Positions 13,101 through 28,200 are shown, counted from the stretch's first letter. The stretch is 64,000 bases of DNA from Nilaparvata lugens (GCF_014356525.2 NC_052506.1:16363872-16427871), one strand, 5' to 3'. The notes: a model not told the origin generated them from the sequence alone. Made by a program: numbers and translations.

Positions 13101-16100
13101 TTTCTAACAAGATGATGCAGTCATGTGTCGTGGTCTTGGTGCACTCAAATCTTGGTTAGATTGATACCTTCCATTTTGTGTATTCTGTGGCTGAACGGTT
13201 GCTCATGAGTCATGACTGACAGATGTTTCCCCTGTTGATCATATTTGTAAACAAAACTAGAACTTAACCTATTTCATTGTAATCAATTAAAATGGAAAAC
13301 CATCAGGTGATTGGAGTAGTTTTAAATGATTTGTAAAATATTTTTAGTTATTGAATTTATGTAATCATGCATTTCTCTGCTCCCAAACACATTATAATGG
13401 AGTCCATCATTTGTAAACAACCTCATATTCAGCCATGTTTGTTTACGTTCAGCTACTCTATTTACGTTCTTTTCCATCGGTGGAAAAGTACGATTAACTG
13501 ATCAGTGAACGAACCGGATATGACATATTTTTTTCTTATCAGTTAGACCAAAGACCTTGAAGGTATAAGCACACAATACTTACTAATTACTTGAAATTAA
13601 AGGTTTCATTGAGGTATTTTAGCACTAGATATTATATAATATATCTTTTTTGTAATATTACCTTGTAAAAACAACTATTTGACAGTAGATTCTAAGGCTG
13701 GCTACTAACGGCAGAACATTTATGATACACAATCGTTATACATTGTTGTGTCATCACAGCCGTGGTCACAACAAAGCGCTTCGAGCCAAATCTTTTGAGG
13801 TTAGGTACTTGTTGTTCATTCTGTCGTTGCTGCTCTATTTGAGGCTAATTATTTTTCTATCATCATAATTTGTAATTTCCCAATGATTTATTTATTGTTA
13901 TTGGTTGTTTATTTTATATTGGAAGCCTCTAACTGATAATGAACATGTGTATGTGCATAATAAACATGCATGTGATGTTCTACCGTTAGAGGCCAGCCTA
14001 ACATAAAACAAACAACCAATCACAATGAATAAACTGGAAACTGGAAAATTACAAATTATAACTATAGAAAAATGAATCAACCTCAAATAGAGTAGTGAAG
14101 AAAAAATAAGAGTTAAAAGAATCTAACCTCAATTTTTTAGAAGTCTTTTGCTGTGATAACACAACAACTTATGACATGTGTGTGAGCACATGTTTATCAT
14201 GCATGTCCTGAATCCATTTTCTTACAAAATGGCACTGTTGACATAAAAATGCCTGTTTGCCACCAATAAGTAAGCCTTTAAGTATGTAGGCTAACTATAT
14301 CAAAAATAAGAAGCACTATAATAAAATTAAGAAAGAATTATGACTATAAAGAAATAATTAATTTTAAGTAATTATCATTGCTTGATAAAACGTATTCTAG
14401 AATAGCAGAAACTGATTGTAAAAAAATGTTTCAATTGCAAACTTACAGTATTTTTCCAATACTTTTTAACTTCTTCGAAACTTGAAAAAACACCATTTTC
14501 TGGCAATTTCGTGTTCAAAGAACATACTTGTGCTTCCTTCAAACTGAAAAAAAGATTTATTGTAATGTCAGGAAGGGCTAGAAATTATATGAGATGAATA
14601 AATTTATTTCTTATACGGTAGAGATTTTATTATAGAATATAAGTAATATACTATAACATTAATTCCAACCCCTAAACATGTAAAATTTATTTCACCTAAG
14701 AAAGATAGCTCCCAGTTCACATCAGCCTAAAATTTACTAGTTTTAGAAGTTTATGGATCCAGATTAAGGGCCGGTTTCCGAGCTCGGGATTTAGCTAAGT
14801 CCTAGACTTTAAACAGCTGGAGTCAGAAAATTGGCTTTCTGAAACGGGGCGTAGTCGCACGTTTAAATTAAATTTTGAAAACTAGAAAATTGAACACAAA
14901 ATAAAATTAACAGAAAATAGTGTAAAGTTTCAGCTATTTTAAATTATTCACAAATGTTTTATTTTGTCAGGAAAAACGTTTCCAATTATAGAAATGAGAT
15001 AAGATTATCATAAAAATCTGGTGTGGCGCACTCACACAACTTTCCTTGCCATTATGAAAATTGATCACCTGACGCTAGTGGCAATAACACTGGGTATAAT
15101 ACAGGGCAATAACACTGGAGACACACGAGGTCTGCTATCTCTCCATAGTGAATCATTTAATAGAATCAACAGTTGCCAACAGTTTGCAATTGGATAATCA
15201 CAATTTCTCAAATTTCGAGCTTAATTTTAATTTTAGGTAAAAATGTTACTAAACATTAATTGTAGAGATTCTCATGCTCAATCGTTTCCACTCGAAATTT
15301 TTTGTTTAAATTGTATCTGAAGCCTGATGATTGAGAATCTAAAATCAAACTTTGCATAGATGGGGCGGAGCTCCTGAAATTTTCACAGATATGGGACTTG
15401 TGGCAGTTGATAGAGCTTATCAATGACTATTTTAGGTATAACTTTAATCAAAATCGTTGAGCCATTTTCGAGAAAATCGCGAAAAACCCTGTTTTTGACA
15501 TTTTCGCCATTTTAGCCGCTATCTTGAATTGCATTTGATCGAAATTGTTCGTGTCGGATCCTTATATTGTAAGGACTTAACGTTCCAAATTTCATACCGA
15601 AAATTTCATAACGTTCCATACCGTTAATTGGGAGATGAGATATCGTGTACACAGACGCTCATACACACACACACACACACACACACAAATACCCAAAACA
15701 GGGCAATAACGCTGGAGACACACATGAGGTCTGCTATTTCTTCATAGTGAATGATTTAATAGAATCAACAATAATTAATTTGCAATTGAATAGTCATATT
15801 TTCTCGAATTTAAAGCTTATTTTCAATTTTAGGTGAAAATGTTACTAAACATTAATTGTAGAGATTTTCATGCCCAATATACTCCACTTGATTTTTTTGG
15901 TTTCAATCTGAAGCCTGATAATTGGGAATCTATCTGCATTGATGGGGCGGAGCTCCTGAAATTTTTACAGATATGGGACTTGTGGCAGTTGATAGAGCTT
16001 ATCGATGACTATTTTGGGTATGAATTTGATCAAAATCGTTGGAGACGTTTCCGAGAAAATCACGAAAAACCCTGTTTTTGACAACATTTTCGCCATTTTA

Positions 16101-16234
16101 GCCGCCATCTTGAATTGCATTTGATCGAAATTGTTCGTGTCGGATCCTTATAGTGAAAGGATCTTAAGTTCCAAATTTCAAGTCATTCCGTTAATTGGGA
16201 GATGAGATATCGTGTACACAGACGCACATACACT

Positions 16235-16279
<45 letters not shown>

Positions 16280-19200
16280 CAATACCCAAAAACCAGTTTT
16301 TTGGACTCAGGGGACCTTGAAACGTATAGAAATTTGGGTACCTTAATTTTTTTCGGAAAGCAATACTTTCCTTATCTATGGTAATAGGGCAAGGAAAGTA
16401 AAAACTGTGACTACAGTTTTGGAAAGCCAATTTTCCAACTCCAGCTGTTTAAAGTCTAGAACTTAGCTGAATCCCGAGCTCGGAAACCGGCCCTTAAATA
16501 TTAAACTTTTGCGAAAATAATAATTTAATTATCTTAATCAAGGATTTTTGATCTGACACAGAGCTGCACTATAGCTTAGTAAAACTTAATCGGATGTGTA
16601 ATAAATCTTCATATATTACAGAAATATTTTTTCGTAGAGAATATGTTGAACACAATTGCCTTTCTTAAACAATGATATGGGTTTGGAAGTTAGCATTAGG
16701 AGATGGAAAGTATAGTAATAATGATATTACTTTACTTTACTTTCATTGGCGCTACAGTCCGATGTGGACCTTGGCCTCCTGCACAATTCGCCTCCAATCG
16801 TCTCTCCTCTCCGCCACATTCTCCCATCCTCTGATGCCCAAAACACGCAAATCGGCACTCACATCCTCCAGCCATCTCCTCCTGGGCCTTCCTCTTCTAC
16901 GCGTACCAATCATTTTACTTTTTAACAACTTATGCGGTAGTCTGCAGTGCTCCATTCTCTGGACATGCCCCCGTTGCGCCTTTATAACTCGTACAATATC
17001 TTCTGGTCCCATGAAATTGGCAATCTCTTCATTATTTCTGATACGCCACCCATATTCTGTTCTGACTGGTCCCATGATACGCCTTACAATTTTTCTCTCA
17101 ATAATGATATTATAAAGTTTAAATTGTTGCAATTTTACCTTGGCAATACAAAGGCTGTGGTACAGTTGATGAGCCTGTAAGCAGTGTTATCTTGATTGAT
17201 TGGCTCAGCGGCAAAATGCTCACTCAACATCGGCCAAAGCTTGATTCTGACGGGCCACATAAGTAACTGTAGATCAGACTCTGCAATTTAAAAAAAAATT
17301 GTCAATATGTAAGTATTCAAGCTCAATAAGAGAAAATTTCAATTTTTTTTCAATTAAAAAAAAATTTCAAGTATTGCTGTTGATACTTGAACAGCGGTGC
17401 CGATTCTTTGTCTTACCAATGCCTTCTTAAGCAGGACGCTGATACCAGTATATCTGATGTAACATTAACTGTTCATTCTTGCTTTGTCGAATGATAGACA
17501 AGGATAGCAACACCAATGTTAATGAAATACTGCCATTATAATGTGGATCTCACATATCATTTACTTCAAAGTACCTTTAAAAAGTGTAATGTTATTATAA
17601 GCCTGCTAACACAAAACTTTATTGTTGAAATTGGGAACTATGTAAAATTAACATTTTAAGCTTAACCTATCCATTATCGATAATATTGAATTGAATTTAT
17701 TGCCAAAAATTACAAATAAATATTTGTACAATATGAATTACAAGAGTCTATAATACAGAAAGATATTGATTTCAACTATATTATTATTATATCAATATGA
17801 TTATTATCTATTATCTACAAGCTAATAGATTGGGATCTTATCAAAGTAGCTTATAGCGTCATTTGATGGAAGAGAATTAGGTACCACTCACTAAAATTAG
17901 GTAGATATGTATACATGTATATGTATACATGTTTTATGTCTCTACCTAAGACACGTTCTTTCAGAATACAAACACACTGAAAGCGGAGTGGAGCGTGGCG
18001 TTGAGGAGCGACGTGAACAGTAGCATGTTAAGTAATGAGCTTCAAAACACTGGAAGCGTCTACTCGCAGAGCGTGGTGTCAAACTTTGGAACAAGCTGGT
18101 TTGTTTTTTGGAGCGTCTACAAGCGGAGCGTCAAAGTGCGAGTGCCAGTCTGGTCTACTCTTGTACATAATAATGCACTTGTTCTACTACATTTTCCCAC
18201 CATCTAGTACACTAGTATATTATTTAATGTTTGCCCGAATTCCCCTGTAATGAGTATTATTTGATTATTTAAAAGAGAAAATTTATCTATTGCACTTTGA
18301 AATCAAAAGTAAGGCAATTCTAATTCATTTCATTCATATTTTGTAATATTACATTTTTTCTCACATTTGAATCGAATCTTCAATTCGAGATCTATGGAAC
18401 TTTATAGTAAATATCAGAGTCATCAATAGACGGACAAACTTTTTGACGGAGAATTTATTATCGTAAATGTTTGTTGCATTGTTCCATGGTGTCACCGAGG
18501 CAGGGTTAACAAATCACTAGATAAATGGTTTATTTAAATCGAGATATATATAAAAATTTAAAATAACATTTTCAAAATAAAGTTTTATTGAGAACAGATG
18601 TAGAATGTGAATTCTAAACTTATAAGTTATAATTTTTTGGTGACGTGTCTGTAAAAATCGATACTGAACAAGGCGTTGGCTTTGTGACTTGCAACTTAGG
18701 TTTCTTCCTGTTCTGCCTCTCTAGAAAAATGGCTGGCTACAAGTGTTGTTGTGGAGTTTTGCTCTGAATCATTTTCGTTTATTAATGTTTTAAATTGAGT
18801 TTTATACAAATTTTTGTGTTCTGTTTTGTTCATAATTAGCTATTAGTGTAGTCAAGCCAATAGCCACTGTGTTTCAACTGTAAACTAGATAAGTATTTTA
18901 GTTCGTAGTTACTCTAAAAATAATTAGGCTTAATATATATTTTCTTTGTGTATTTGTATAAATTCATCTGAAGATTATAAGTTAATTTGCTCTGAAAACT
19001 GGATTTCTCATTCATAGGCAAAAGATCCATTCACAATTTATCAAGAATCTATTTCATTGGAGCCGACAACTATCCTTAGGTTGATAGGTGTTAAATGCTA
19101 TTCCAACCGTTTAAGGAAAAATTGGTAGCACGGCAAATGGTACGCCCTGGTGTGGGACTCAAACTACAAAATATATCCCTGGTTATAAAAAAATTATTGG

Positions 19201-22200
19201 TAGGATAGATATCTTGATGAATTGTGAATGGGAGATGCTGCTGAGTGGGAAATCGGTTCAAGAAAGTTCAGGTTCTAATGAGTAAATATTTTTTACGCAG
19301 TAGCAAGATGGAGAGCAATAAAAATAATGAAGTTTTATCCAGTGAAAACATTCAAAACTTAGATGAAGAATCACAAGATTTAGACCTAACCTTAAACAAT
19401 GACTCAAACGATAGTGTAGCTGTAAGTGAAAACATTTCAAATGAAACAAGTCATGAGAAAGTAGTAGAAATATCAAATGAAACAAGTATGGTAGGAGCTA
19501 AAAATGATATAAATCTTATAGAGTTCTTAACACAAAAGTTTGATAGACAAGATGCTAGATTTGATGAGCAAAATGCTAAGTTTAATGCTAGATTTGATGA
19601 GCAGAATGCTAGATTTGATGAGCAAAATGCTAGGTTTGATGAGTTAAATGCTAGATTTGATGAGCAAAATGCTAAGTTTAATGCTAGGTTTGATGATATG
19701 AAGCAAGAATGTACTAGTATAAGACTAGAGCAGGTTAGTATAAACCTTCTATTGAAAAGTGCACATGAAACATTGAAAGATGAAGATGAAGATGAAAACA
19801 AATTGAAGCAGGATGATAGTAGTGTTAAGTTACAAGATCAACTCATTCAAGTTTCTGAAAATGTAGGCCTAGTTACTGTTGTTGGAAAAGTCAACCATAG
19901 TGAGACAGTAGAATTGAGTAAAGAAGTAGGTAGGGAGTTGTCTTCACTGAAAGTCAACTATCATGAAAGTAATATTGCTACATTGAAGGTTAGGAAAACT
20001 ATGAACAAAGTGAATGTTTACATGAGACAGGTTTCTGTGGAGGTTAGGAAAAATGTAAACAAAATGAATGTTGCTTTGAGTCAAGTTGATGAGTTCAACT
20101 TTCAACTGAGAATTGAAAAGGTGTATGCAATGCATTCTCAAGTGAACATGACTGACTTTTGTGAGCAAAATGGCTTTGTTGAAACAAATGAACCCATGAA
20201 TAAAATCATGCTCTTGAAGAAAACAAAACACAAAGTTTCCATTGATGTGCTAGTATTCAAAGGTTGTTTCAAGTTGCTTATTTACAAGATGATGACTGTG
20301 AATCACATGATGAAAGGGTATTCCCCAACACACAATGATTAGGAATCCTGTGTTATGCCGGGATTCAGAATAGCATAATCGCTACACAGTGTATGGTAAG
20401 AGTCCATAATTGTGTCTTTTTTTCTTTACTGTAGCCTATTTTTCTTGGCCCTTAATCTTTTCAATTTTCGATTCTTTCCTGTCTTTGTGTAATATTCAGT
20501 AAATTTCTTCTATGATGCATATCTTAACCAATCTTGTCCATAGTCATTTAAATTTGTATTTTTCTGAAATAATTTTGGAAGTTAAAATAGTAGCTTATTT
20601 TCCTAATCTTTAAATTGTTGATAAAACTTAACTTTTCTAAAATCTATCCATTGCTGTGTAAATAATTGTTTGCTTGCGGTATATTTTTTCATCATGTATT
20701 ACATATTTTAATCATGTCTATATTTTTTTTAGGTATCATATTAGGTAATTAGGTTTTTCAGAGCAATTTTGTCCCATGTTCTCATCTTTCATTGCATATT
20801 GTGCCATAAGCCATATGTAATTAGGTTTTAGTTTTCTTCTGGCTTTTAACCCATTTTGCATTTTATTTTTTCTTTGCTGTCCAATACTTTGGATTTTTGG
20901 TAGACAAGTAGGTGTGATTCTTTTAGAGGTGTGGGCGTGAACCACATACGGCTGGACTCGATTATCTGACCTACTTGTTTGCGATATAAAAACCTTAAGA
21001 CTGCAACATCAAATTTTTGTAAAACCTTTTGCATACTTTTGTTTTTGTGGTCCGATACTAGAGTCTGCTATCACATTGCCTTACAGACATCTAGGAACTA
21101 TCCACCCAGTCACAATAGTCAACATATATTTTTTCCTTCACCAGTTGTTTTTGTGGGAGTGATAGCTCACAATTATAACAAATTAGAGTCATACTTGGAA
21201 TTTACAAAATTCCATAGTAGTATATTTTATTAAATATACTTCCTCATGAAAGTTCAGTACTGACATGTAGGATAGGCTCTAATTAATCTTTCTCTTCTTT
21301 GTATTGTTTTAGGGAATTTATTTACCCAGTTTTCTTTTTCTCTTGTTTGTATTTTTTAGGGAACTTATTTACCCATTATTCATCTTGATCATCTTTGTAT
21401 TATAATCTTGAAATGTTTGTACTTATTATACAGTCTTTAAATTTTAAATTATTTTAAAAAATAAATGGTTCAATTTAAAACGTTTTGTTATATTATTAAT
21501 TGAAATAAGTTTTTGTGATTGATATCTTTTTCAAAAATTTTAAAATTGTTTGTTCTATAAATTTTGATATGATTGATTATCATTTGAAATGGATGCTGGA
21601 GTGTATGTAGAATTTTTAGTGGGGTTTGTTGATTAGAATTTTGCTGGTATGTGATTGTTTTTTGAGATGGAAACCCATTATTGCCTAAAGAAGGAATAAC
21701 AGAGATTATGACTTAGAGAGGCAGTAATGAGATAATATTTTTGTGTTGATTACTAATGTTGATTGCCATAGATGCAAAAATAATGATTAATAATGTTGAT
21801 TGCCATAGATGATGATTAATTATGAATATTGTTTGCCTTTGAAGCAAAATATTATTGATGTTTTGAATGATTTCTTGTTTAATGATTGATAGTAAAGTTT
21901 TGTCATGAAATGTAGTTTGTGTTTAGAACATTGAAAAGTCGAAATAAACTATAGTATCCGACAAACGATGATTAATAATATTAAATAATTTGCTTTTTAT
22001 ACAATTTTTGAAAACAAAATTAAAACTAAATAATTTCGAAACCCTGAATGATAAATCATAAATGTGAAATGAACTTGCTATAAATGAAATGTTATATTAA
22101 ATGATAATGAAATGCAGATATATTATGAAATGATTGTGAATAGAAGACCAATTGTTTGAAATTATTGAAATTAAATTTTGTTGTGATGATCTGATGTGTT

Positions 22201-25200
22201 TTACAATTTTGATAATGATACAGGGTGTTATGAAATTCTATTTCTATTTTGAAGAATGGATTAAATGTTGATATTTGAACAGTGAATAGATGAAAATGAT
22301 TTTTTTTAAATTTATCATTGATATGTCCATATTTCACAATTTATGTATTGCTGACTGTATAATAAGATGTTAACAAATTTCAATTTCATATATATTTAAA
22401 AATAATTTTTATGTGTATTAGATTGTATTGATAGCCTAATCAAATTTTTTCTTTTAGTTTATAAGCATTTTAAGATAACAGGTACAGCACAGACATTAAC
22501 ATTGAAATAGTTATCATGTGAATCTCGAAATCAGCAACAAGTGAACGCCATGAAGAGTGTTAAGAACATTTGGGTGATTTTCGAACTAGTGTGACATAAC
22601 TACGCCAATATCTACGCCAAAATCTACGCTGCGGCCTACACTAATAACTACGCCAATATCAACACCAATAACTACGCCTAAATCTATGCTGCGGCCTACA
22701 CTAATAACTACGCCAATATCAACACCAATAACTACGCCTAAATCTACGCTGCGGCCTACACCAATAACTACGCTAATGTCAACACCAATATCAACACCAA
22801 TAACTACGCCAAAATCTACGCCGATGCCTGTGCTGATGCCAACGCCAATATCTACGCCGATGCCTGCGCCGAAGCCAATATCTGCACCAATGCTGATGCC
22901 AAAATCTGCGCCAATGCTGATTCCAATGCCAATATTTACGCCGATGCCTGCGCCAATACCAATGCCTGCGCCAATGCTGATGCCAACAACAAAAATCAAT
23001 GCCAATGCCTGCGCCAATGCTGATGCCAATGCCAAAATCAATGCCGACACCAAAGCATACGCCAATAACAATGCCAACGCTTATTGCTGACTTTGTATCT
23101 CAAACTTCAACACTACTGCATTACCTGGAGGTAATTGTCATCCATGTTCACATTCGCAACTTTGAATTCAGAAGAACAGTCACAGTATCATGAAAGAATT
23201 GATTCAAAAAATACTCTCCTAAATTATTCCTGTATGCAGAACTCTAAACCTTGAAAGCTGAAAATATCAAAAAACCAAACCTTACCTAAATTAATCCTCA
23301 CCTAAATTAATCCTGTATGCAGCGTCTATCTCTTTTCCAAAAAACGAATTACATTGTCATTTCAAGCCTGAAATGTACATTGTATAATTATATGATACAA
23401 AATTTATGTGACTCTGTATTGAATTTGGAATGCAGCCGTCTACTACAAACATGAAGCAATGCTAACTGAGATGTCACCTGTATCGAGTTTGATATGCATC
23501 AGTCGACTACAAGTATCAGCCAACACTACGTGCATCCAGATCAGCCCAACACTTAACATCATCACATTGGAGTCACACTTAACTGAAAATCATACTGAGT
23601 GCCTTAACGGACTGTTTTCCAAAATGTGCATCAATAAAATCAACCGCGTCAATAGTGAAAGAAATGAACATTTTTTGATTTATTGAAATTTTATGTGAAA
23701 ATTAAATGTAACAATTCATCAATTCATTTAAAAAAAAAAAAAATAATAATAATAATAATAATAATAAATTTTCATTCAACATACTAAATTTTTTATGCAA
23801 TAAAAATTAAATTTTTCTATCTATTAAATTTATGTGCAATTTCAAAAAACTATTCTTTACATATTAAACTTTCTGTTGAGATATTTTTCTTTAAATTATA
23901 AAGCTAAATCAAAAGTAATATTGATATTCTATATTTTGAGATATTGTTTGGAAACATATAACAAACGCTATTGATGAATTTTTATAATAATTTTCAATAT
24001 TATTGGATGACATGTAATGTTTTTCTAGAAAAAATTGTTACTGTTCTCAAATTTAAATTTCAACAATTTTCATTAGGGTCAATGTAAATTTTTTCTTTAA
24101 ATTTTCAAACAGTAAAATTTTTTTATGTCAAGAGGGGGGTATTTGTAATATTACATTTTTTCTCACATTTGAATCGAATCTTCAATTCGAGATCTATGGA
24201 ACTTTATAGTAAATATCAGAGTCATCAATAGACGGACAAACTTTTTGACGGAGAATTTATTATCGTAAATGTTTGTTGCATTGTTCCATGGTGTCACCGA
24301 GGCAGGGTTAACAAATTACTAGATAAATGGTTTATTTAAATCGAGATATATATAAAAATTTAAAATAACATTTTCAAAATAAAGTTTTATTGAGAACAGA
24401 TGTAGAATGTGAATTCTAAACTTATAAGTTATAATTTTTTGGTGACGTGTCTGTAAAAATCGATACTGAACAAGGCGTTGGCTTTGTGACTTGCAACTTA
24501 GGTTTCTTCCTGTTCTGCCTCTCTAGAAAAATGGCTGGCTACAAGTGTTGTTGTGGAGTTTTGCTCTGAATCATTTTCGTTTATTAATGTTTTAAATTGA
24601 GTTTTATACAAATTTTTGTGTTCTGTTTTGTTCATAATTAGCTATTAGTGTAGTCAAGCCAATAGCCACTGTGTTTCAACTGTAAACTAGATAAGTATTT
24701 TAGTTCGTAGTTACTCTAAAAATAATTAGGCTTAATATATATTTCTTTGTGTATTTGTATAAATTCATCTGAAGATTATAAGTTAATTTGCTCTGAAAAC
24801 TGGATTTCTCATTCATAGGCAATAGATCCATTCACAATTTATCAAGAATCTATTTCATTGGAGCCGACAACTATCCTTAGGTTGATAGGTGTTAAATGCT
24901 ATTCCAACCGTTTAAGGAAAAATTGGTAGCACGGCAAATGGTACGCCCTGGTGTGGGACTCAAACTACAAAATATATCCCTGGTTATAAAAAAATTATTG
25001 GTAGGATAGATATCTTGATGAATTGTGAATGGAGATGCTGCTGAGTGGGAAATCGGTTCAAGAAAGTTCAGGTTCTAATGAGTAAATATTTTTTACGCAG
25101 TAGCAAGATGGAGAGCAATAAAAATAATGAAGTTTTATCCAGTGAAAACATTCAAAACTTAGATGAAGAATCACAAGATTTAGACCTAACCTTAAACAAT

Positions 25201-28200
25201 GACTCAAACGATAGTGTAGCTGTAAGTGAAAACATTTCAAATGTAACAAGTCATGAGAAAGTAGTAGAAATATCAAATGAAACAAGTATGGTAGGAGCTA
25301 AAAATGATATAAATCTTATAGAGTTCTTAACACAAAAGTTTGATAGACAAGATGCTAGATTTGATGAGCAAAATGCTAAGTTTAATGCTAGATTTGATGA
25401 GCAGAATGCTAGATTTGATGAGCAAAATGCTAGGTTTGATGAGTTAAATGCTAGATTTGATGAGCAAAATGCTAAGTTTAATGCTAGGTTTGATGATATG
25501 AAGCAAGAATGTACTAGTATAAGACTAGAGCAGGTTAGTATAAACCTTCTATTGAAAAGTGCACATGAAACATTGAAAGATGAAGATGAAGATGAAAACA
25601 AATTGAAGCAGGATGATAGTAGTGTTAAGTTACAAGATCAACTCATTCAAGTTTCTGAAAATGTAGGCCTAGTTACTGTTGTTGGAAAAGTCAACCATAG
25701 TGAGACAGTAGAATTGAGTAAAGAAGTAGGTAGGGAGTTGTCTTCACTGAAAGTCAACTATCATGAAAGTAATATTGCTACATTGAAGGTTAGGAAAACT
25801 ATGAACAAAGTGAATGTTACATGAGACAGGTTTCTGTGGAGGTTAGGAAAAATGTAAACAAAATGAATGTTGCTTTGAGTCAAGTTGATGAGTTCAACTT
25901 TCAACTGAGAATTGAAAAGGTGTATGCAATGCATTCTCAAGTGAACATGACTGACTTTTGTGAGCAAAATGGCTTTGTTGAAACAAATGAACCCATGAAT
26001 AAAATCATGCTCTTGAAGAAAACAAAACACAAAGTTTCCATTGATGTGCTAGTATTCAAAGGTTGTTTCAAGTTGCTTATTTACAAGATGATGACTGTGA
26101 ATCACATGATGAAAGGGTATTCCCCAACACACAATGATTAGGAATCCTGTGTTATGCCGGGATTCAGAATAGCATAATCGCTACACAGTGTATGGTAAGA
26201 GTCCATAATTGTGTCTTTTTTTTCTTTACTGTAGCCTATTTTTCTTGGCCCTTAATCTTTTCAATTTTCGATTCTTTCCTGTCTTTGTGTAATATTCAGT
26301 AAATTTCTTCTATGAAGCATATCTTAACCAATCTTGTCCATAGTCATTTAAATTTGTATTTTTCTGAAATAATTTTGGAAGTTAAAATAGTAGCTTATTT
26401 TCCTAATCTTTAAATTGTTGATAAAACTTAACTTTTCTAAAATCTATCCATTGCTGTGTAAATAATTGTTTGCTTGCGGTATATTTTTTCATCATGTATT
26501 ACATATTTTAATCATGTCTATATTTTTTTTTAGGTATCATATTAGGTAATTAGGTTTTTCAGAGCAATTTTGTCCCATGTTCTCATCTTTCATTGCATAT
26601 TGTGCCATAAGCCATATGTAATTAGGTTTTAGTTTTCTTCTGGGCTTTTAACCCATTTTGCATTTTATTTTTTCTTTGCTGTCCAATACTTTGGATTTTT
26701 GGTAGACAAGTAGGTGTGATTCTTTTAGAGGTGTGGGCGTGAACCACATACGGCTGGACTCGATTATCTGACCTACTTGTTTGCGATATAAAAACCTTAA
26801 GACTGCAACATCAAATTTTTGTAAAACCTTTTGCATACTTTTGTTTTTGTGGTCCGATACTAGAGTCTGCTATCACATTGCCTTACAGACATCTAGGAAC
26901 TATCCACCCAGTCACAATAGTCACATATATTTTTTCCTTCACCAGTTGTTTTTGTGGGAGTGATAGCTCACAATTATAACAAATTAGAGTCATACTTGGA
27001 ATTTACAAAATTCCATAGTAGTATTTTATTAAATATACTTCCTCATGAAAGTTCAGTACTGACATGTAGGATAGGCTCTAATTAATCTTTCTCTTCTTTG
27101 TATTGTTTTAGGGAATTATTTACCCAGTTTTCTTTTTCTCTTGTTTGTATTTTTTAGGGAACTTATTTACCCATTATTCATCTTGATCATCTTTGTATTA
27201 TAATCTTGAAATGTTTGTACTTATTATACAGTCTTTAAATTTTAAATTATTTTAAAAAAATAAATGGTTCAATTTAAAACGTTTTGTTATATTATTAATT
27301 CAAATAAGTTTTGTGATTGATATCTTTTTCAAAAATTTTAAAATTGTTTGTTCTATAAATTTTGATATGATTGATTATCGTTTGAAATGGATGCTGGAGT
27401 GTATGTAGAATTTTTAGTGGGGTTTGTTGATTAGAATTTTGCTGGTATGTGATTGTTTTTTGAGATGGAAACCCATTATTGCCTAAAGAAGGATAACAGA
27501 GATTATGACTTAGAGAGGCAGTAATGAGATAATATTTTTGTGTTGATTACTAATTTGATTGCCATAGATGCAAAAATAATGATTAATAATGTTGATTGCC
27601 ATAGATGATGATTAATTATGAATATTGTTTGCCTTGAAGCAAAATATTATTGATGTTTTGAATGATTTCTTGTTTAATGATTGATAGTAAAGTTTTGTCA
27701 TGAAATGTAGTTTGTGTTTAGAACATTGAAAAGTCGAAATAAACTATAGTATCCGACAAACGATGATTAATAATATTAATAATTTGCTTTTTATACAATT
27801 TTTGAAAACAAAATTAAAACTAAATAATTTCGAAACCCTGAATGATAAATCATAAATGTGAAATGAACTTGCTATAAATGAAATGTTATATTAATGATAA
27901 TGAAATGCAGATATATTATGAAATGATTGTGAATAGAAGACCAATTGTTTGAAATTATTGAAATTAATTTTGTTGTGATGATCTGATGTGTTTTACAATT
28001 TTGATAATGATACAGGGTGTTATGAAATTCTATTTCTATTTTGAAGAATGGATTAAATGTTGATATTTGAACAGTGAATAGATGAAAATGATTTTTTTAA
28101 ATTTATCATTGATATGTCCATATTTCACAATTTATGTATTGCTGACTGTATAATAAGATGTTAACAAATTTCAATTTCATATATATTTAAAAATAATTTT

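Larger units (their letters stand above)
15014..16400 (-). repeat. 'CTTTCCTTGCC' dispersed repeat, reverse copy with internal duplication
   Basis: The repeat runs from 'GGTGTGGCGCACTCACACAA' to 'GGGCAAGGAAAGTA' and is homologous to 59,047-59,882 and 61,954-62,870 on the other strand. Here the body is present twice (about 15,100-15,690 and 15,700-16,200), each with an (AC)n tract. Confidence 0.75.
14768..16493. mobile_element. TTAA-flanked transposon with about 75 bp TIRs and a nested repeat
   Basis: The ends GGGCCGGTTTCCGAGCTCGG and CCGAGCTCGGAAACCGGCCC sit directly inside TTAA on both sides (14,764-14,767 and 16,494-16,497). Complementarity extends about 75 bp (through AAACAGCTGGAGT / ACTCCAGCTGTTT). 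The interior is largely filled by the reverse copy of the 'CTTTCCTTGCC' repeat also found at 59.0 and 61.9 kb. No transposase. The TTAA site suits piggyBac-type or similar DNA transposons. Confidence 0.75.

Noticed and set aside
12518..14086. Small minus-strand frames with similar sequences at two places
   Set aside because: The similarity reflects the duplicated MITE block at 12.4 and 13.7 kb, not a conserved peptide.
15645..16081. Frames around 'FGFNLKPDNWESICIDGAE'
   Set aside because: They belong to the dispersed repeat found also at 59 and 62 kb, where the frame is not kept.
16672..17115. Plus-strand frame of about 147 codons
   Set aside because: Shadow of the RTE LINE C-terminal block read on the minus strand.
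22586..23077. Gly/Ile/Val-rich minus-strand frame of about 160 codons
   Set aside because: It is the reverse reading of a minisatellite whose unit length keeps all frames open. No start context, splice support or homology.
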